DNA of 64,000 nt, taken from NCBI GenBank assembly GCA_964654285.1, contig CAZZJC010000010.1, positions 61,217 through 125,216 on the forward strand, read 5' to 3'. This document shows, one piece after another, positions 1 through 8,853 of this stretch. A model generated the notes under the pieces. It saw only the letters and a list, made by a program, of their open reading frames with translations, did not search any database and was not told the DNA's origin. The DNA comes from BJHQ01 sp964654285 (GTDB lineage Bacteria; Planctomycetota; UBA11346). Each line of letters begins with the position of its first letter. Positions within the stretch are counted from its first letter, which is position 1. Made by a program: the position numbers and the translations under genes.

Positions 1-1947
1 TACTCCGGCAGCGACCGGATGTCGGACGATGCCCGCCTGACCCGCCATGTGCATGGCGTGGTCAGCCATGCCGCGCATGCCGGCAGCCTCCAGAGCACCA
101 CCTCCGGCCAGGCGGTCACCCAGATCCACCTGTTCCACCTGGAACTCCGTCCTGCCCTCTGGCCCCTGGCCCTGACCCGCCGCACCTGCGTCTACAACAA
201 CACCGACGTGCTCACCATCGTGCGCGACCTGTGCGAGCACCACCTCCGGTCCGATCGCCTGATCGCGGTCGACGCGTCCGGGGTGAACGGCGGCCCGTTC
301 CCGGTCGAATACCTCGTCCAATGGCAGGAGACCGACCTGGCCTTCATGACGCGCATCCTCGCGGAGGTGGGCGTGTGGTGGTCGATCTGGCACGAAAAGG
401 ACGAGGGAAAACTCCTCCTCGGATCCACCCCGAGCAATTTCCGCAAATTGCCGCGCGACGTGGTGCCGCTCGCGCCCGGCGAAGGCGGCAAGGGCGTCCG
501 CACCGACGAACGTCCGGAGGTCTTCACCGCCCTGAACCGCCAGCGCGGCATGGTGACGGGCACGTCGATCACGCACTGGTACGACGAGCGCCAGCCGACG
601 ACGGTGCGCGAGGGGCGCTCAGCCAGCACGGATCCCAAGCCGCCGCATGTCGCCGGCGAGGACTACTTCCATGGCCGCCACGCGACGACACCCGATGATC
701 CCGGCAAGCACGCGCAATTGCAGGAACAACGGCACGGTGGCGGCGGGGTGCTCTGGCGGGGCGCCAGCGACGTGCGCGCGCTGATGCCCGGTTGCCAGGT
801 GCAGGTGACGGGCTGGGACGGCAAACCCAAGGATCTCGCCGTGCTGGAGGTCTTCCACGAAGCCTCCCAGAACGCGACCAGCCGCAGCGATGCCGCCGAA
901 GCCCCGGCCTATCTGAACGAGGTGCTCGCGGTGGCGGCCGATTCCACCTGGCGCGCCCCGCTGGTGCCCCGCCCGGTGATCCCCGGCCTGGTCACCGCGC
1001 ACGTCGACAACCGGTCGCAGGACACGACCTACGCCGATGTCGACCAGGAAGGCCGCTACCGCGTGCGCCTGCACGTCGACCGCACGGGCCCGGATCCCGG
1101 CAAGGGCTCGCTCGCCGTGCGCATGCTGCAACCCTACGCCGGCCCGCAGGGCGCGGGCTTCCACCTGCCGCTGCACAAGGACGTCGAAGTCCTGCTCGCC
1201 CACATCGACGGCGACCCCGACCGCCCGGTGATCACCGCCGCCGTCCCGCACGAAGGCACCCCCTCGCCGGTGACCGACGCCAACCACAAGGAATCGGTGA
1301 TCCGCACCGTCGGCCAGAACGAGATCACCCTGCGCGACACGCAGGGCGATGAACTCTTCTACACCTTCGCCACCCGCGACCGCGAGACCGAGGTCGCGCA
1401 CGACGAACGCCGCGAGGTGGGCAACGATCAGACCCAGCACGTCCGCAACACGCAGTTCCTCACCGTGGGCGTGCCACCAAGTCTGGAGGCCGCCGCGGCC
1501 AAAGCGGTGCCACCGCAGCACCCCAACGCCCCTGCACCGGGCAAAATCGGCAAGACCGAGGTCATCGCCCCCGGCTACGTGCTGGCGGTGGCGGGGGGCT
1601 TCCAGACCGCCGTGGTCGGCGCGATGAACACCTCGGTCGGCGGCATCAAGGCGACCCAGGTCCTTGGCGCGCAGTACGAACTCACCCAGGGCTTGCGCGA
1701 CATCAAGATCGCCGGCGACTACACCGTGTCGGTCAAGGGCGAGCACAGCGAGATCGCGGAAAAAGACCGCAAGATCGAGACCAAGAAGAACCTGATCATC
1801 GACGCCGCCGAGACCATCACCATCCGCGTCGGCAAGTCGAAGATCACCATGAACAAGAACGGTGAGATATCCATCGAGGGCAAGGAACTGAACATCAAGA
1901 CCAGCGCGGATACGGTGATCAAGGCCAAGAACGTGAAGACCAACTGA
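1..1947 (+). CDS. vgrG: Type VI secretion tip protein VgrG (5' end outside window)
   Basis: VgrG trimers form the spike of the type VI secretion needle and carry effectors out of the cell. The reading frame is already open at base 1, and the first visible residues match the middle of the N-terminal gp27-like barrel, so the true start and roughly the first 80 residues lie upstream. Counted from the ATG at 19, the gp27-like part runs to about residue 300, a gp5-like OB fold lies at about 320-415, and a beta-helix needle rich in alternating Lys/Ile/Thr follows (about 540-642). It heads a co-directional string of cargo genes: the next start lies 1 bp after its stop. No core T6SS gene (sheath, TssJKLM, ClpV) is in the window. 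Confidence 0.93.
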   Translation, partial: YSGSDRMSDDARLTRHVHGVVSHAAHAGSLQSTTSGQAVTQIHLFHLELRPALWPLALTRRTCVYNNTDVLTIVRDLCEHHLRSDRLIAVDASGVNGGPFPVEYLVQWQETDLAFMTRILAEVGVWWSIWHEKDEGKLLLGSTPSNFRKLPRDVVPLAPGEGGKGVRTDERPEVFTALNRQRGMVTGTSITHWYDERQPTTVREGRSASTDPKPPHVAGEDYFHGRHATTPDDPGKHAQLQEQRHGGGGVLWRGASDVRALMPGCQVQVTGWDGKPKDLAVLEVFHEASQNATSRSDAAEAPAYLNEVLAVAADSTWRAPLVPRPVIPGLVTAHVDNRSQDTTYADVDQEGRYRVRLHVDRTGPDPGKGSLAVRMLQPYAGPQGAGFHLPLHKDVEVLLAHIDGDPDRPVITAAVPHEGTPSPVTDANHKESVIRTVGQNEITLRDTQGDELFYTFATRDRETEVAHDERREVGNDQTQHVRNTQFLTVGVPPSLEAAAAKAVPPQHPNAPAPGKIGKTEVIAPGYVLAVAGGFQTAVVGAMNTSVGGIKATQVLGAQYELTQGLRDIKIAGDYTVSVKGEHSEIAEKDRKIETKKNLIIDAAETITIRVGKSKITMNKNGEISIEGKELNIKTSADTVIKAKNVKTN

Positions 1948-1948
1948 C

Positions 1949-2383
1949 ATGCCGACCACTCGCACCCGTTCCGCCCCCTGCCGTGTCAGGACTCCTCCGA
2001 AGACCCTGGCGGGATGTCGCATCGCCCCAATCACTGCGGTCGATGATGACGGTGGCATCGCCGTAGACGGTTTGACGGTCCAACTTGCCACCCCGCTGAC
2101 CATCGCCCAATTGCGCCAGGCCATGGCCGCCGGCCAGCCGGCGGTGATCCTCGACGGAACAACGCCGGTGCTGCTCGGCCTGCTCCAGACCCATGCCGGC
2201 CAGGATCTGTCCCTCGACGGTCGCCACGTCGCCATCACTGCCGGCGAAACCTTCACCATCACCTGCGGCAAAGCCTCGATCACCCTGACCAAGGCTGGCA
2301 AAGTGGTCGTGCGCGGCGCCGACGTGCTGACCCGTTCCTCGGGCCTGAACCGCGTCAAAGGTGGTTCGGTCCAGATCAACTGA
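1949..2383 (+). CDS. DUF6484 domain-containing T6SS-associated protein
   Basis: This 144-residue protein ends in the motif RSSGLNRVKGGSVQIN, which closely resembles the C-terminus of DUF6484 proteins found next to vgrG. The second half (from about residue 55) has short repeated beta-strand segments such as ILDGTTPVLLGLLQT and VAITAGETFTITCGKASITL, similar to the C-terminal VgrG needle. It may therefore extend or cap a spike (inference). The start lies 1 bp after the vgrG stop. The first 30 residues are low-complexity and poorly conserved-looking, so a later start is possible. A structural or adaptor role is inferred from position only. Confidence 0.75.
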   Translation: MPTTRTRSAPCRVRTPPKTLAGCRIAPITAVDDDGGIAVDGLTVQLATPLTIAQLRQAMAAGQPAVILDGTTPVLLGLLQTHAGQDLSLDGRHVAITAGETFTITCGKASITLTKAGKVVVRGADVLTRSSGLNRVKGGSVQIN

Positions 2384-2392
2384 CCGGCAACG

Positions 2393-3496
2393 ATGCTGGT
2401 CCGCAACGTCTCCAACCTGGTGGCCGCCGCCATCCCCGGGCGCCGCGCCGACGGGCGCGAACTGCTCGTCGCCGTCATCAAGGCCACCTATGTCATCGCC
2501 GCCGATGGCACGCTGCGTCTGGCTGCTGAACAGGAACCCCTTGCCATCACCGACCAGTTCGCGGGCGAACCCGGCCTGAGCCCGCCGATCTACGAGGCCG
2601 ACATCGCCCCGCTGAAACCGCGCTGCGACATGGTCGTGGTCGGATCGGCCCACGCCCCTGGCGGCGTGCCGTGCACCTGCTGCGACGTCCGTCTGCAGAT
2701 CGGAACCGTCGACAAGACCATCCGCGTGGTTGGCGACCGCACCTGGAGGCGGGGCCTGTTCGGCGTAAAGGCCAGCGATCCGCTGCCGTTCACCACCATG
2801 CCGCTGTCCTGGGACCGTGCCTGGGGCGGCATGGACGCCAGCCATCCCAAACCCAAGCACCACCGCCACATCCCTGAAAATCCGCTCGGTCGCGGTCTGC
2901 ACACCAATACCGCCAAAGAGGCAGTCGAGGGCAAGCCGCTGCCCAATCTGGAAGTTCCAGGCCATCCGGTGGTCAAGCCCGACGGCGACTACCGCGCGGT
3001 CGGCCTGGGTGTGGTGGCGCGCAACATGCAGCCGCGGCTGGCCCACGCCGGCACCTATGATCAGAAGTGGCACGATGAGGTCGCGCCCTTCCCGCCTGAC
3101 GACTTTCGCGATGACTTTCATCAGTATGCGCCGGTCGATCAGCAGATCCCCTATCCGCAGGGCGGCGAACGCGTGACCCTGACCAACTGCACGCCCGACG
3201 GAACCCTCGCCTTCGACCTGCCGCGCCAGCACCTGCCGGTCAACGTCCATCGTCACGACCATCTGGACGACGATCTGCCCGCCGTGCTCGACACCGTGGT
3301 GATCCGCCCCGACACCCGCACGGTCATCTGCCTGTGGCGCACCCACGCGCTGATCCGTCGCAATCTCACCGAAGTCAAGGAAGTGATCATCGGTGCAATG
3401 TCGCCCAGCTACTTCCGCGCCCGTCGGCTGGGCAAGCAGTGGTATCCCTCGACCGCCGCCCTCATCGCTTCCCGTCGCAAAGACGACGCGGCATGA
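2393..3496 (+). CDS. DUF2169 domain-containing protein, T6SS cargo adaptor-like
   Basis: This 367-residue protein belongs to the DUF2169 family, which occurs beside VgrG and PAAR-like genes and is thought to help load effectors on the spike. Family hallmarks are visible: an N-terminal beta-rich half with VAVIKATYVIAADGTLRLA-like strands, the W-D-R-A-W-G-G segment near residue 140, and the following HIPENPLGRG stretch. It starts 9 bp after the DUF6484 gene and overlaps the next gene by ATGA at 3493-3496, so translation is probably coupled. There is no signal peptide or membrane segment, consistent with cytoplasmic loading. Confidence 0.88.
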   Translation: MLVRNVSNLVAAAIPGRRADGRELLVAVIKATYVIAADGTLRLAAEQEPLAITDQFAGEPGLSPPIYEADIAPLKPRCDMVVVGSAHAPGGVPCTCCDVRLQIGTVDKTIRVVGDRTWRRGLFGVKASDPLPFTTMPLSWDRAWGGMDASHPKPKHHRHIPENPLGRGLHTNTAKEAVEGKPLPNLEVPGHPVVKPDGDYRAVGLGVVARNMQPRLAHAGTYDQKWHDEVAPFPPDDFRDDFHQYAPVDQQIPYPQGGERVTLTNCTPDGTLAFDLPRQHLPVNVHRHDHLDDDLPAVLDTVVIRPDTRTVICLWRTHALIRRNLTEVKEVIIGAMSPSYFRARRLGKQWYPSTAALIASRRKDDAA

Positions 3497-4512
3497 GCGC
3501 CCCCGTGGTCCATATCACCGGCACCGGCCTGGTCTCGGCAGCGGGCTACGACGCCGCCGCCGCGTGCGCGGCCATCCGCTGCAAAATTGCCAATATCACC
3601 GAAACCGCCTTCATCGTCGCCGGGGAACCGCTGTTCGCCGCCCAGATCAGCCTGCCCGACGATCTGCGCGGCCATCGCAAGGTGCGCACTTTGCTCGACT
3701 GCGCCGCCGCCGAGGCCCTGGCCGAGGCCGGCCCCGCTGACGCTCCGCTGCTGGCGCTGATCGCCGTCGCCGAGATCGACCGTCCGGGAGCCCTGCTCCC
3801 CGACGACCAGGACCTGCTGGCCACCCTCGCCAACGATCTCGGCGTGACCCTCGACCCGCGCAGCCGCGTCCTGCGCCTCGGCCGCTGGGCCGGCGCCGCA
3901 GCCCTCGACGAGGCCCGCCGCGAACTCACGCAGGGCCGGCCGCGTGTGCTGATCGCAGCCTATGATTCGCTGCTGACCGGCGCGACCGTGAACCACCTCG
4001 CGGCCACCACCCGCCTGATCACCAAGGATCAGCCCGACGGCTTCATTCCCGGCGAGGCCGCCGCCGCGCTGGTGCTCAGCGCAACGCCCGCCCTTGGCAG
4101 CGTGCGCCTTGCCGGATTCGGTATCGGAAACGAACCTGTTCTGCGCGGCAGCGACAAACGCCAACGCGCGGATGGCCTGTCCGCCGCCATCCGCGCCGCC
4201 GTGCAGGATGCACGCCGGCCGATGCACCAGATCGGCTGGCGCATCGCCGCCGTGCGGGGTGACCAGTATGATTTCGCTGAAGACGCCGCCGCCATGGCTC
4301 GCACCATGCGCCAGGTACGGCCGCGCTTCGACCTCTGGACACCGCTGGAATGCCTCGGAGAAATCGGCGCCGCCGCCATGCCCGCCGTCACCGTCCTGGC
4401 CGTCCATGCGTTCCGCCGTGGCTATGCCCCGGGTGACAGCGTCCTCATCCACCTCGGCGGCGATGGCCCTGAACGCGTCGCCTGCATCCTCGACCAGGGG
4501 GTGGCGGCATGA
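3493..4512 (+). CDS. Ketosynthase/thiolase-like T6SS-associated protein, probably inactive
   Basis: This 339-residue protein has the beta-ketoacyl-synthase fold signature (start VVHITGTGLVSAAGYD; PGEAAAALVL near residue 185; GEIGAAAMPAVTVLA near 295). Such proteins sit between DUF2169 and DUF4150 genes in T6SS effector loci. The usual Cys-His-His triad is not evident: the nucleophile-elbow position reads AAYDSLLTG and the GHT-x-GAAG histidine region reads GEIGAAAMP. A scaffold or chaperone role is therefore more likely than condensation chemistry (inference). The start at 3493 was chosen because it overlaps the preceding stop by ATGA; an open frame reaching back to 3334 is probably untranslated. 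Confidence 0.82.
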   Translation: MSAPVVHITGTGLVSAAGYDAAAACAAIRCKIANITETAFIVAGEPLFAAQISLPDDLRGHRKVRTLLDCAAAEALAEAGPADAPLLALIAVAEIDRPGALLPDDQDLLATLANDLGVTLDPRSRVLRLGRWAGAAALDEARRELTQGRPRVLIAAYDSLLTGATVNHLAATTRLITKDQPDGFIPGEAAAALVLSATPALGSVRLAGFGIGNEPVLRGSDKRQRADGLSAAIRAAVQDARRPMHQIGWRIAAVRGDQYDFAEDAAAMARTMRQVRPRFDLWTPLECLGEIGAAAMPAVTVLAVHAFRRGYAPGDSVLIHLGGDGPERVACILDQGVAA

Positions 4513-5888
4513 GCATGAAGGTCTTCGCCAACGGGCGTGAGATCGCCGGCAAGGCATCGGACGGCAAAAGCATCGCCTGCTTCCCGGATGTCTGCATCAG
4601 CCCGCCCAGTCCGCCTGCCGGCCCGATCCCGATCCCATACCCCAACACCGCGATGGCCTCGGACACCACTTCCGGCAGCAAAACGGTGAAGCTGCACGGC
4701 AAAGAGGCGATGCTCAAGGACAAGTCCTACTTCAAGAAGAGCACCGGTGACGAACCCGCGACCAACAACTTCGGCGCTGGCGTCATCACCCACAAGATCA
4801 CCGGCAAGGTGTTCTTCGCCTCGTTTTCGATGGATGTGTTCATCGAGGGTGAAAACGTGGTCCGGCATCTCGACCTGACGACACATAATCATGGGAGCGT
4901 GCCGGGGAATACGGCGACGTGGCCGTATCTGGCATTGCCAAGTGGTGCCATGAGTCTGGCCTGCCATGATGAAGCGAAGAAGGAATACAAAGCCTGCGAA
5001 GATTTTGCACCGCATCGCCCGGGCGGAAAGGACGCCTGTGAAATCGCGGGCGCAAATGTTGCCAAGAAGACCGGGGTCAACACAGCGCGTAAGGCACGAC
5101 GCCTCGCCGCCCAGGTTGCTGGCAAGGGGATTGCTCCTGCGTCTGTCGATCAGAAGGAGTATGAAAAGGCCAGTGCCTGCCTACAGGCCCGTCGCTGTCA
5201 GTTGGCAGCAATCGAACCGACAGGGAGACAGACGGGGTGTTGCCAAGGCCAGACGGCGCACCACCTGGTATTGGCGAGTTCGCTGCATGATCGTGGTCGT
5301 GGAGGTCGCAAGCGAGATAAAGAATCCGGTAAGTTCCTAACTTCAATCCCCATTGAGGGCATCAAAGACTACCGTCAGGGAAAGGCCCCTTGTGTATGCG
5401 TGGAAGGCACGAATCAAAACCATGGAACACATGGCCGGATGCACACGTTCACCAGCTATCTCGCGGCAACGACACCAGGTGGGAAGGAAGAACTTCCCTT
5501 GAGCAAGACCGTGGTGAGTTCGATCCTTGGCAAGGTGGATGAAATCGAACCGGATGCGCCGATCCGTCAAACTCAACTCCAAACCGTCGTCAAGTCCGGC
5601 ACCGACTACAAGATCAATACGGAAACCTTGACCTACAAACAGGCCCGCGATCAATCGATCGCTGCCATGCAGACCTGCTTCGCGGATGCGGGGTGTTCGA
5701 CCCAATGCCTGCAGGCCCAGATCGATGCCTACCACAACCAATGCGGGATCAACGATGAGACCAAGATCAGGAAACTCATCGAAGGGAAGGCGACGGCGGA
5801 GGATGTGAGGAAGGCTGGGGGAGACAAACTTTTGGATAATTACAGTAACATATTCACAAACAAGAAATCGCTTACGAGTATGGAGTAA
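4509..5888 (+). CDS. DUF4150 (PAAR-like) protein with C-terminal GHH/HNH-type nuclease toxin domain
   Basis: A 459-residue specialised T6SS effector. Residues 1-130 form the DUF4150 PAAR-like tip domain (CFPDVCISPPSPPAG, NTAMASDT, and a THNHGS segment). The C-terminal part, from about residue 150, resembles Tox-GHH2 nucleases of the HNH/Endonuclease VII superfamily. It has AHH at 251-252, then C-V-C-V-E-G with H305, H308 and H312 (NHGTHGRMH), plausible metal and catalytic residues. Many cysteines are clustered around both motifs. The start overlaps the previous stop (ATGA); the Met two codons later is an alternative. DNase action in rival cells is inferred from the family. GC drops steadily through the toxin half. 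Confidence 0.85.
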   Translation: MSMKVFANGREIAGKASDGKSIACFPDVCISPPSPPAGPIPIPYPNTAMASDTTSGSKTVKLHGKEAMLKDKSYFKKSTGDEPATNNFGAGVITHKITGKVFFASFSMDVFIEGENVVRHLDLTTHNHGSVPGNTATWPYLALPSGAMSLACHDEAKKEYKACEDFAPHRPGGKDACEIAGANVAKKTGVNTARKARRLAAQVAGKGIAPASVDQKEYEKASACLQARRCQLAAIEPTGRQTGCCQGQTAHHLVLASSLHDRGRGGRKRDKESGKFLTSIPIEGIKDYRQGKAPCVCVEGTNQNHGTHGRMHTFTSYLAATTPGGKEELPLSKTVVSSILGKVDEIEPDAPIRQTQLQTVVKSGTDYKINTETLTYKQARDQSIAAMQTCFADAGCSTQCLQAQIDAYHNQCGINDETKIRKLIEGKATAEDVRKAGGDKLLDNYSNIFTNKKSLTSME

Positions 5889-5894
5889 AATAGA

Positions 5895-6851
5895 ATGCCA
5901 AAATTCCTAGATATAGGTTCTGCCGTTGGGGGCGCAGTTCGATTTGCGCACCTGGGACATATTGTTTTTACAATTGATGCTGTCGACATTGACGAGAGGC
6001 AGCATGGGTTAACTGCTGTTTTTAATTCAAAGGAAAACGCATGGGGAAAGTCGCCTGGTGATCGCACCATTTCCTGGCTCCCCCTCTCCGCCACCGTCTG
6101 CGACCACCCCCAATGCCAGATGGTCGCCATCGGCGCCTGGGGCAACGTGCTGGTGGACGGAAAAGGCGACTTCCACGAGGAACTGATCCACGATCACGAC
6201 AAGGTTCCCCCCGAACGTCGTGGTAAACTCCTGCGGGTGCGCGGCATCGGCAGACGGGCCTATGCGGTGGGCATGGGGCGGATGGTCTATCGCCGGGATG
6301 ATGTGAATCGCTGGACTGCCATTGATCAGGGGTGTCTTGCCGGCTCCACCAAACCGAAGGCCAAGAACGATGTCGAGGCCTACAAGGCCATGCTGGTCGG
6401 ATTCAACGGAATCGATGGATTCAGCGAGGACGACATCTACGCCGCCGGCTTGCAAGGCGAACTCTGGCATCGCGATGCAAAGAAATGGCGGCAACTCGAC
6501 AGCCCGACCAACGCCATCCTCAATGACGTGATCTGCGCTGGCGATGGGCAGGTGTACGCCTGCGGCGACCGTGGTCTTCTGGTGCAAGGGCGCGCAGACC
6601 AATGGCGCATCGCTTCTGATCCGGCCTTCACCATCGATATCTGGAATCTCTGCTGGTTCGCTGGAAAACTCTATCTGGCGACGCTCAAAGGTCTGTTCGT
6701 GCGTGAAGGAAACAAGATCGTACCGGTCGATTTCGGCGACGATGACCCCGACACCACCTGCCACCTCAGCGCCCGCGACGGCATCATGTGGTCAATCGGC
6801 GCCAAGGACATCATGCAGTTCGATGGAAAGTCGTGGACGCGCATCGATTGA
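5895..6851 (+). CDS. Putative immunity protein with beta-propeller-like repeats
   Basis: This 318-residue protein lies 6 bp after the toxin stop, the classical place for a cognate immunity gene. It has several repeats of the form hydrophobic-strand/G/W-x-R seen in WD40/BNR-like propellers (for example DDIYAAGLQGELWHRDAKKW, QVYACGDRGLLVQG, KLYLATLKGLFVREGN). There is no signal peptide or membrane helix, so it would act in the cytoplasm, where a nuclease toxin must be neutralised. The first 150 bases are strongly AT-rich compared with everything around, suggesting that toxin tail and immunity gene were acquired together. Immunity function is inferred from position. Confidence 0.65.
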   Translation: MPKFLDIGSAVGGAVRFAHLGHIVFTIDAVDIDERQHGLTAVFNSKENAWGKSPGDRTISWLPLSATVCDHPQCQMVAIGAWGNVLVDGKGDFHEELIHDHDKVPPERRGKLLRVRGIGRRAYAVGMGRMVYRRDDVNRWTAIDQGCLAGSTKPKAKNDVEAYKAMLVGFNGIDGFSEDDIYAAGLQGELWHRDAKKWRQLDSPTNAILNDVICAGDGQVYACGDRGLLVQGRADQWRIASDPAFTIDIWNLCWFAGKLYLATLKGLFVREGNKIVPVDFGDDDPDTTCHLSARDGIMWSIGAKDIMQFDGKSWTRID

Positions 6852-8104
6852 GATCCCGTCTTCCGCCCTGCCAGCCGACCATTGTCGCCCTCCACGCCGA
6901 GGAGGCGGCGATCCTCGCTGCCAACCGGCCGGCAGCGGTGCAGGCGCCGCATCGCCGTCTCGATGATCTCGCCACTGTCGATGGGCGCCTCGCCGCGCAC
7001 CTTGATGGGTTGGCCATCGCTGAAACGCATGGTGCGTCCGCCGCTGTAGCCGGGTGGACTGCCGCCCAGGAACCGGGCGAGGTGTTCGTCCTGCTGCACA
7101 CCCATCAGCAACAGCCTCCTGCCGATCCCACCGTCGTCGCGGCCCTGGTCGCCGCCTGCGCCGATCCCGCCGATGGGCCGGCTCGTTGCCATGCTCTCGT
7201 CACCGCCTGTGCCTGGCACGGCATCACCCTGCCTACCTGGCTGGCGTCCGCCCTGCCGCCGGCCACCACCGCCCGCCTGCGCCTCGCCATCACAGCCGAG
7301 CGCCGCCACACCGACGGCGTGCAAGCTGTCGATCTCGCCGCCATGCAGCCGCCCGCCGTCCTCGCCCGCGCCATCCAGGCCGTCGGCGAACACGGCCGCG
7401 CCGACCTCTACGCCGGCTGCCGGCCGCACCTGTCCTCCGACGACATCGCCGTGCGCTTCTGGACGGCGTGGACCCTAACCCTGCGCACCGCCTCGGGCGA
7501 ATCGCGCAAGACCTTGCAGTGGTTCGCCACCGCCCGAAGTCCGTTCGCCGCCGCAGCGTCCACCCTGGCCGCGCGCCGCCTCGCCCCGGCCGATGCCCAG
7601 GCGTGGATCGACCAACTCGCCGCGCAGCACCCGCGCCTCGCCATCCAGGCCGCCGGAGCCGCCGGTGATCCCGTGCGCCTGCCCTGGTTGTTGGAACGCT
7701 GCGCTGACCCGGCCCTCGCTCGCGCCGCCGGCGAAGCGATCAGTCTGATCACCGGCGTCGACCTTGCGTATCTCGACCTCGACGGCGACCAACCCGCCGG
7801 CTTCACCCCGCCCGGCCCGACCGACGATCCTGCCGATCCCAACGTCGAAACCGACCCCGACGAGTACCTCGCTTGGCCCGACGCGGCTAAACTCTCACGC
7901 TGGTTGTCGAATCAGTCTTTCCCATCCGGCATCCGGCATCTCTGCGGCAAGCCGATCGACGCAGCCTGGTGCCAGCAGGTCCTGCGCGACGGCTATCAAC
8001 GCCAGCGTTTGGCCGCCGCGCACGAACTCGGCGCGCTCGATCCCGCCGTCCCGCTGCTCAACACCGCCGCCCCGGCGTGGCTGCAGCGGAAGGCGCTGGG
8101 CTGA
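6848..8104 (+). CDS. TIGR02270 family protein, T6SS-associated HEAT-like repeat protein
   Basis: About 418 residues. The sequence CQPTIVALHAEEAAILAANR, then APHRRLDDLATVDGRLAAHLDGL, matches the N-terminus of TIGR02270 proteins, which are recurrent neighbours of VgrG/DUF2169/DUF4150 modules. The rest is Ala/Arg/Leu-rich helical repeats of HEAT type (for example residues 90-300). No in-frame ATG gives a sensible start. A TTG at 6848 overlaps the previous stop as TTGA and puts the conserved N-terminus about 10 residues in, so I chose it; the earlier Met at 6788 would overlap the immunity gene by 64 bp. Its molecular role is unknown. It closes the T6SS operon. Confidence 0.8.
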   Translation: MRSRLPPCQPTIVALHAEEAAILAANRPAAVQAPHRRLDDLATVDGRLAAHLDGLAIAETHGASAAVAGWTAAQEPGEVFVLLHTHQQQPPADPTVVAALVAACADPADGPARCHALVTACAWHGITLPTWLASALPPATTARLRLAITAERRHTDGVQAVDLAAMQPPAVLARAIQAVGEHGRADLYAGCRPHLSSDDIAVRFWTAWTLTLRTASGESRKTLQWFATARSPFAAAASTLAARRLAPADAQAWIDQLAAQHPRLAIQAAGAAGDPVRLPWLLERCADPALARAAGEAISLITGVDLAYLDLDGDQPAGFTPPGPTDDPADPNVETDPDEYLAWPDAAKLSRWLSNQSFPSGIRHLCGKPIDAAWCQQVLRDGYQRQRLAAAHELGALDPAVPLLNTAAPAWLQRKALG

Positions 8105-8169
8105 TCCAACGGCACGGGTGTTGCCGCGCGATGTATGGCCTACCTGGCCGCCACGCGGCCGATGGACGT

Positions 8170-8853
8170 TCACCACACGCGGAAGATGTAGGTCAGGGCC
8201 ATGCCGATCCCGACCAGGATGAACAGGGTGCCGGTGATGATCCCGGCCCAGCGTTCCCAGCGATCGATGGCTCCGGCGATCATGCCCAGGCGGTGCAGCG
8301 CCAGGCTGATCACCAGCGCGAGCACCGTGGTCGGCGCGGCGGCGGCGATGCCGAACGTCGCGGCGACCGTCAGCGGGGCGTCGGCCTTGACGGCGAGGGG
8401 TAGCAGACCGGCGAAGAACAGCGCCGCCGTCACCGGGCAGAAGGCGAAGGCGAGGAGGAAACCCAGGATGGGCGCCCACCACCAGCCGCTGCCGACCTGA
8501 CGCTGGATCCGTTCGGCTGAAAACGCCTTCGACCAGCGCGGGCGGATCAGTCCGGCCAGCACCATGCCGGCGAGGATCAGCACCGGTCCGAGGATCCGGT
8601 TGAAATGCTGCTCGATCGCAGCCGCGACCGCCGGGGCGGACAGCAGTCCCCAGGCCAGGGCCGCGGCCAAGCCGGCGAAGGCCAGGATCTGGGCCAGGAC
8701 GAACAGCAGGCCGCCGAGGAGCGCCGCGCGCGGACTGCCGACGCGACGCCCGAGAAACGCCAGGGCCGCTGCATTGGTCGCGAGCGGACACGGACTGGCG
8801 GTGGCCATCAGCCCCAGCCAGGCGGCGGCAGCGATGGCGGCGGCGAGCTGCAT
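8170..8853 (-). CDS. ArsG-like permease (CcdA/DsbD-type membrane protein)
   Basis: This 227-residue protein is almost all membrane helices (about six: near residues 2-25, 42-70, 85-105, 125-150, 160-185, 200-222). An early PCPLATNAA segment and a later FCPVTAALFF segment place one cysteine in each half, the pattern of the CcdA/DsbD fold and of the ArsG group described as efflux permeases for trivalent aromatic aminoarsenicals. It is the last gene of a minus-strand set and its start overlaps the stop of the ArsF-like gene (TGATG). Electron transfer across the membrane to a thioredoxin partner is an alternative role; export substrate cannot be told from sequence. Confidence 0.7.
   Translation of the reverse strand: MQLAAAIAAAAWLGLMATASPCPLATNAAALAFLGRRVGSPRAALLGGLLFVLAQILAFAGLAAALAWGLLSAPAVAAAIEQHFNRILGPVLILAGMVLAGLIRPRWSKAFSAERIQRQVGSGWWWAPILGFLLAFAFCPVTAALFFAGLLPLAVKADAPLTVAATFGIAAAAPTTVLALVISLALHRLGMIAGAIDRWERWAGIITGTLFILVGIGMALTYIFRVW

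Noticed and set aside
619..3346. Long minus-strand frames opposite vgrG and the DUF2169 gene (619-2487 and 1919-3346)
   Set aside because: Low-complexity Gly/Arg/His translations without domains, opposite well-supported T6SS genes.
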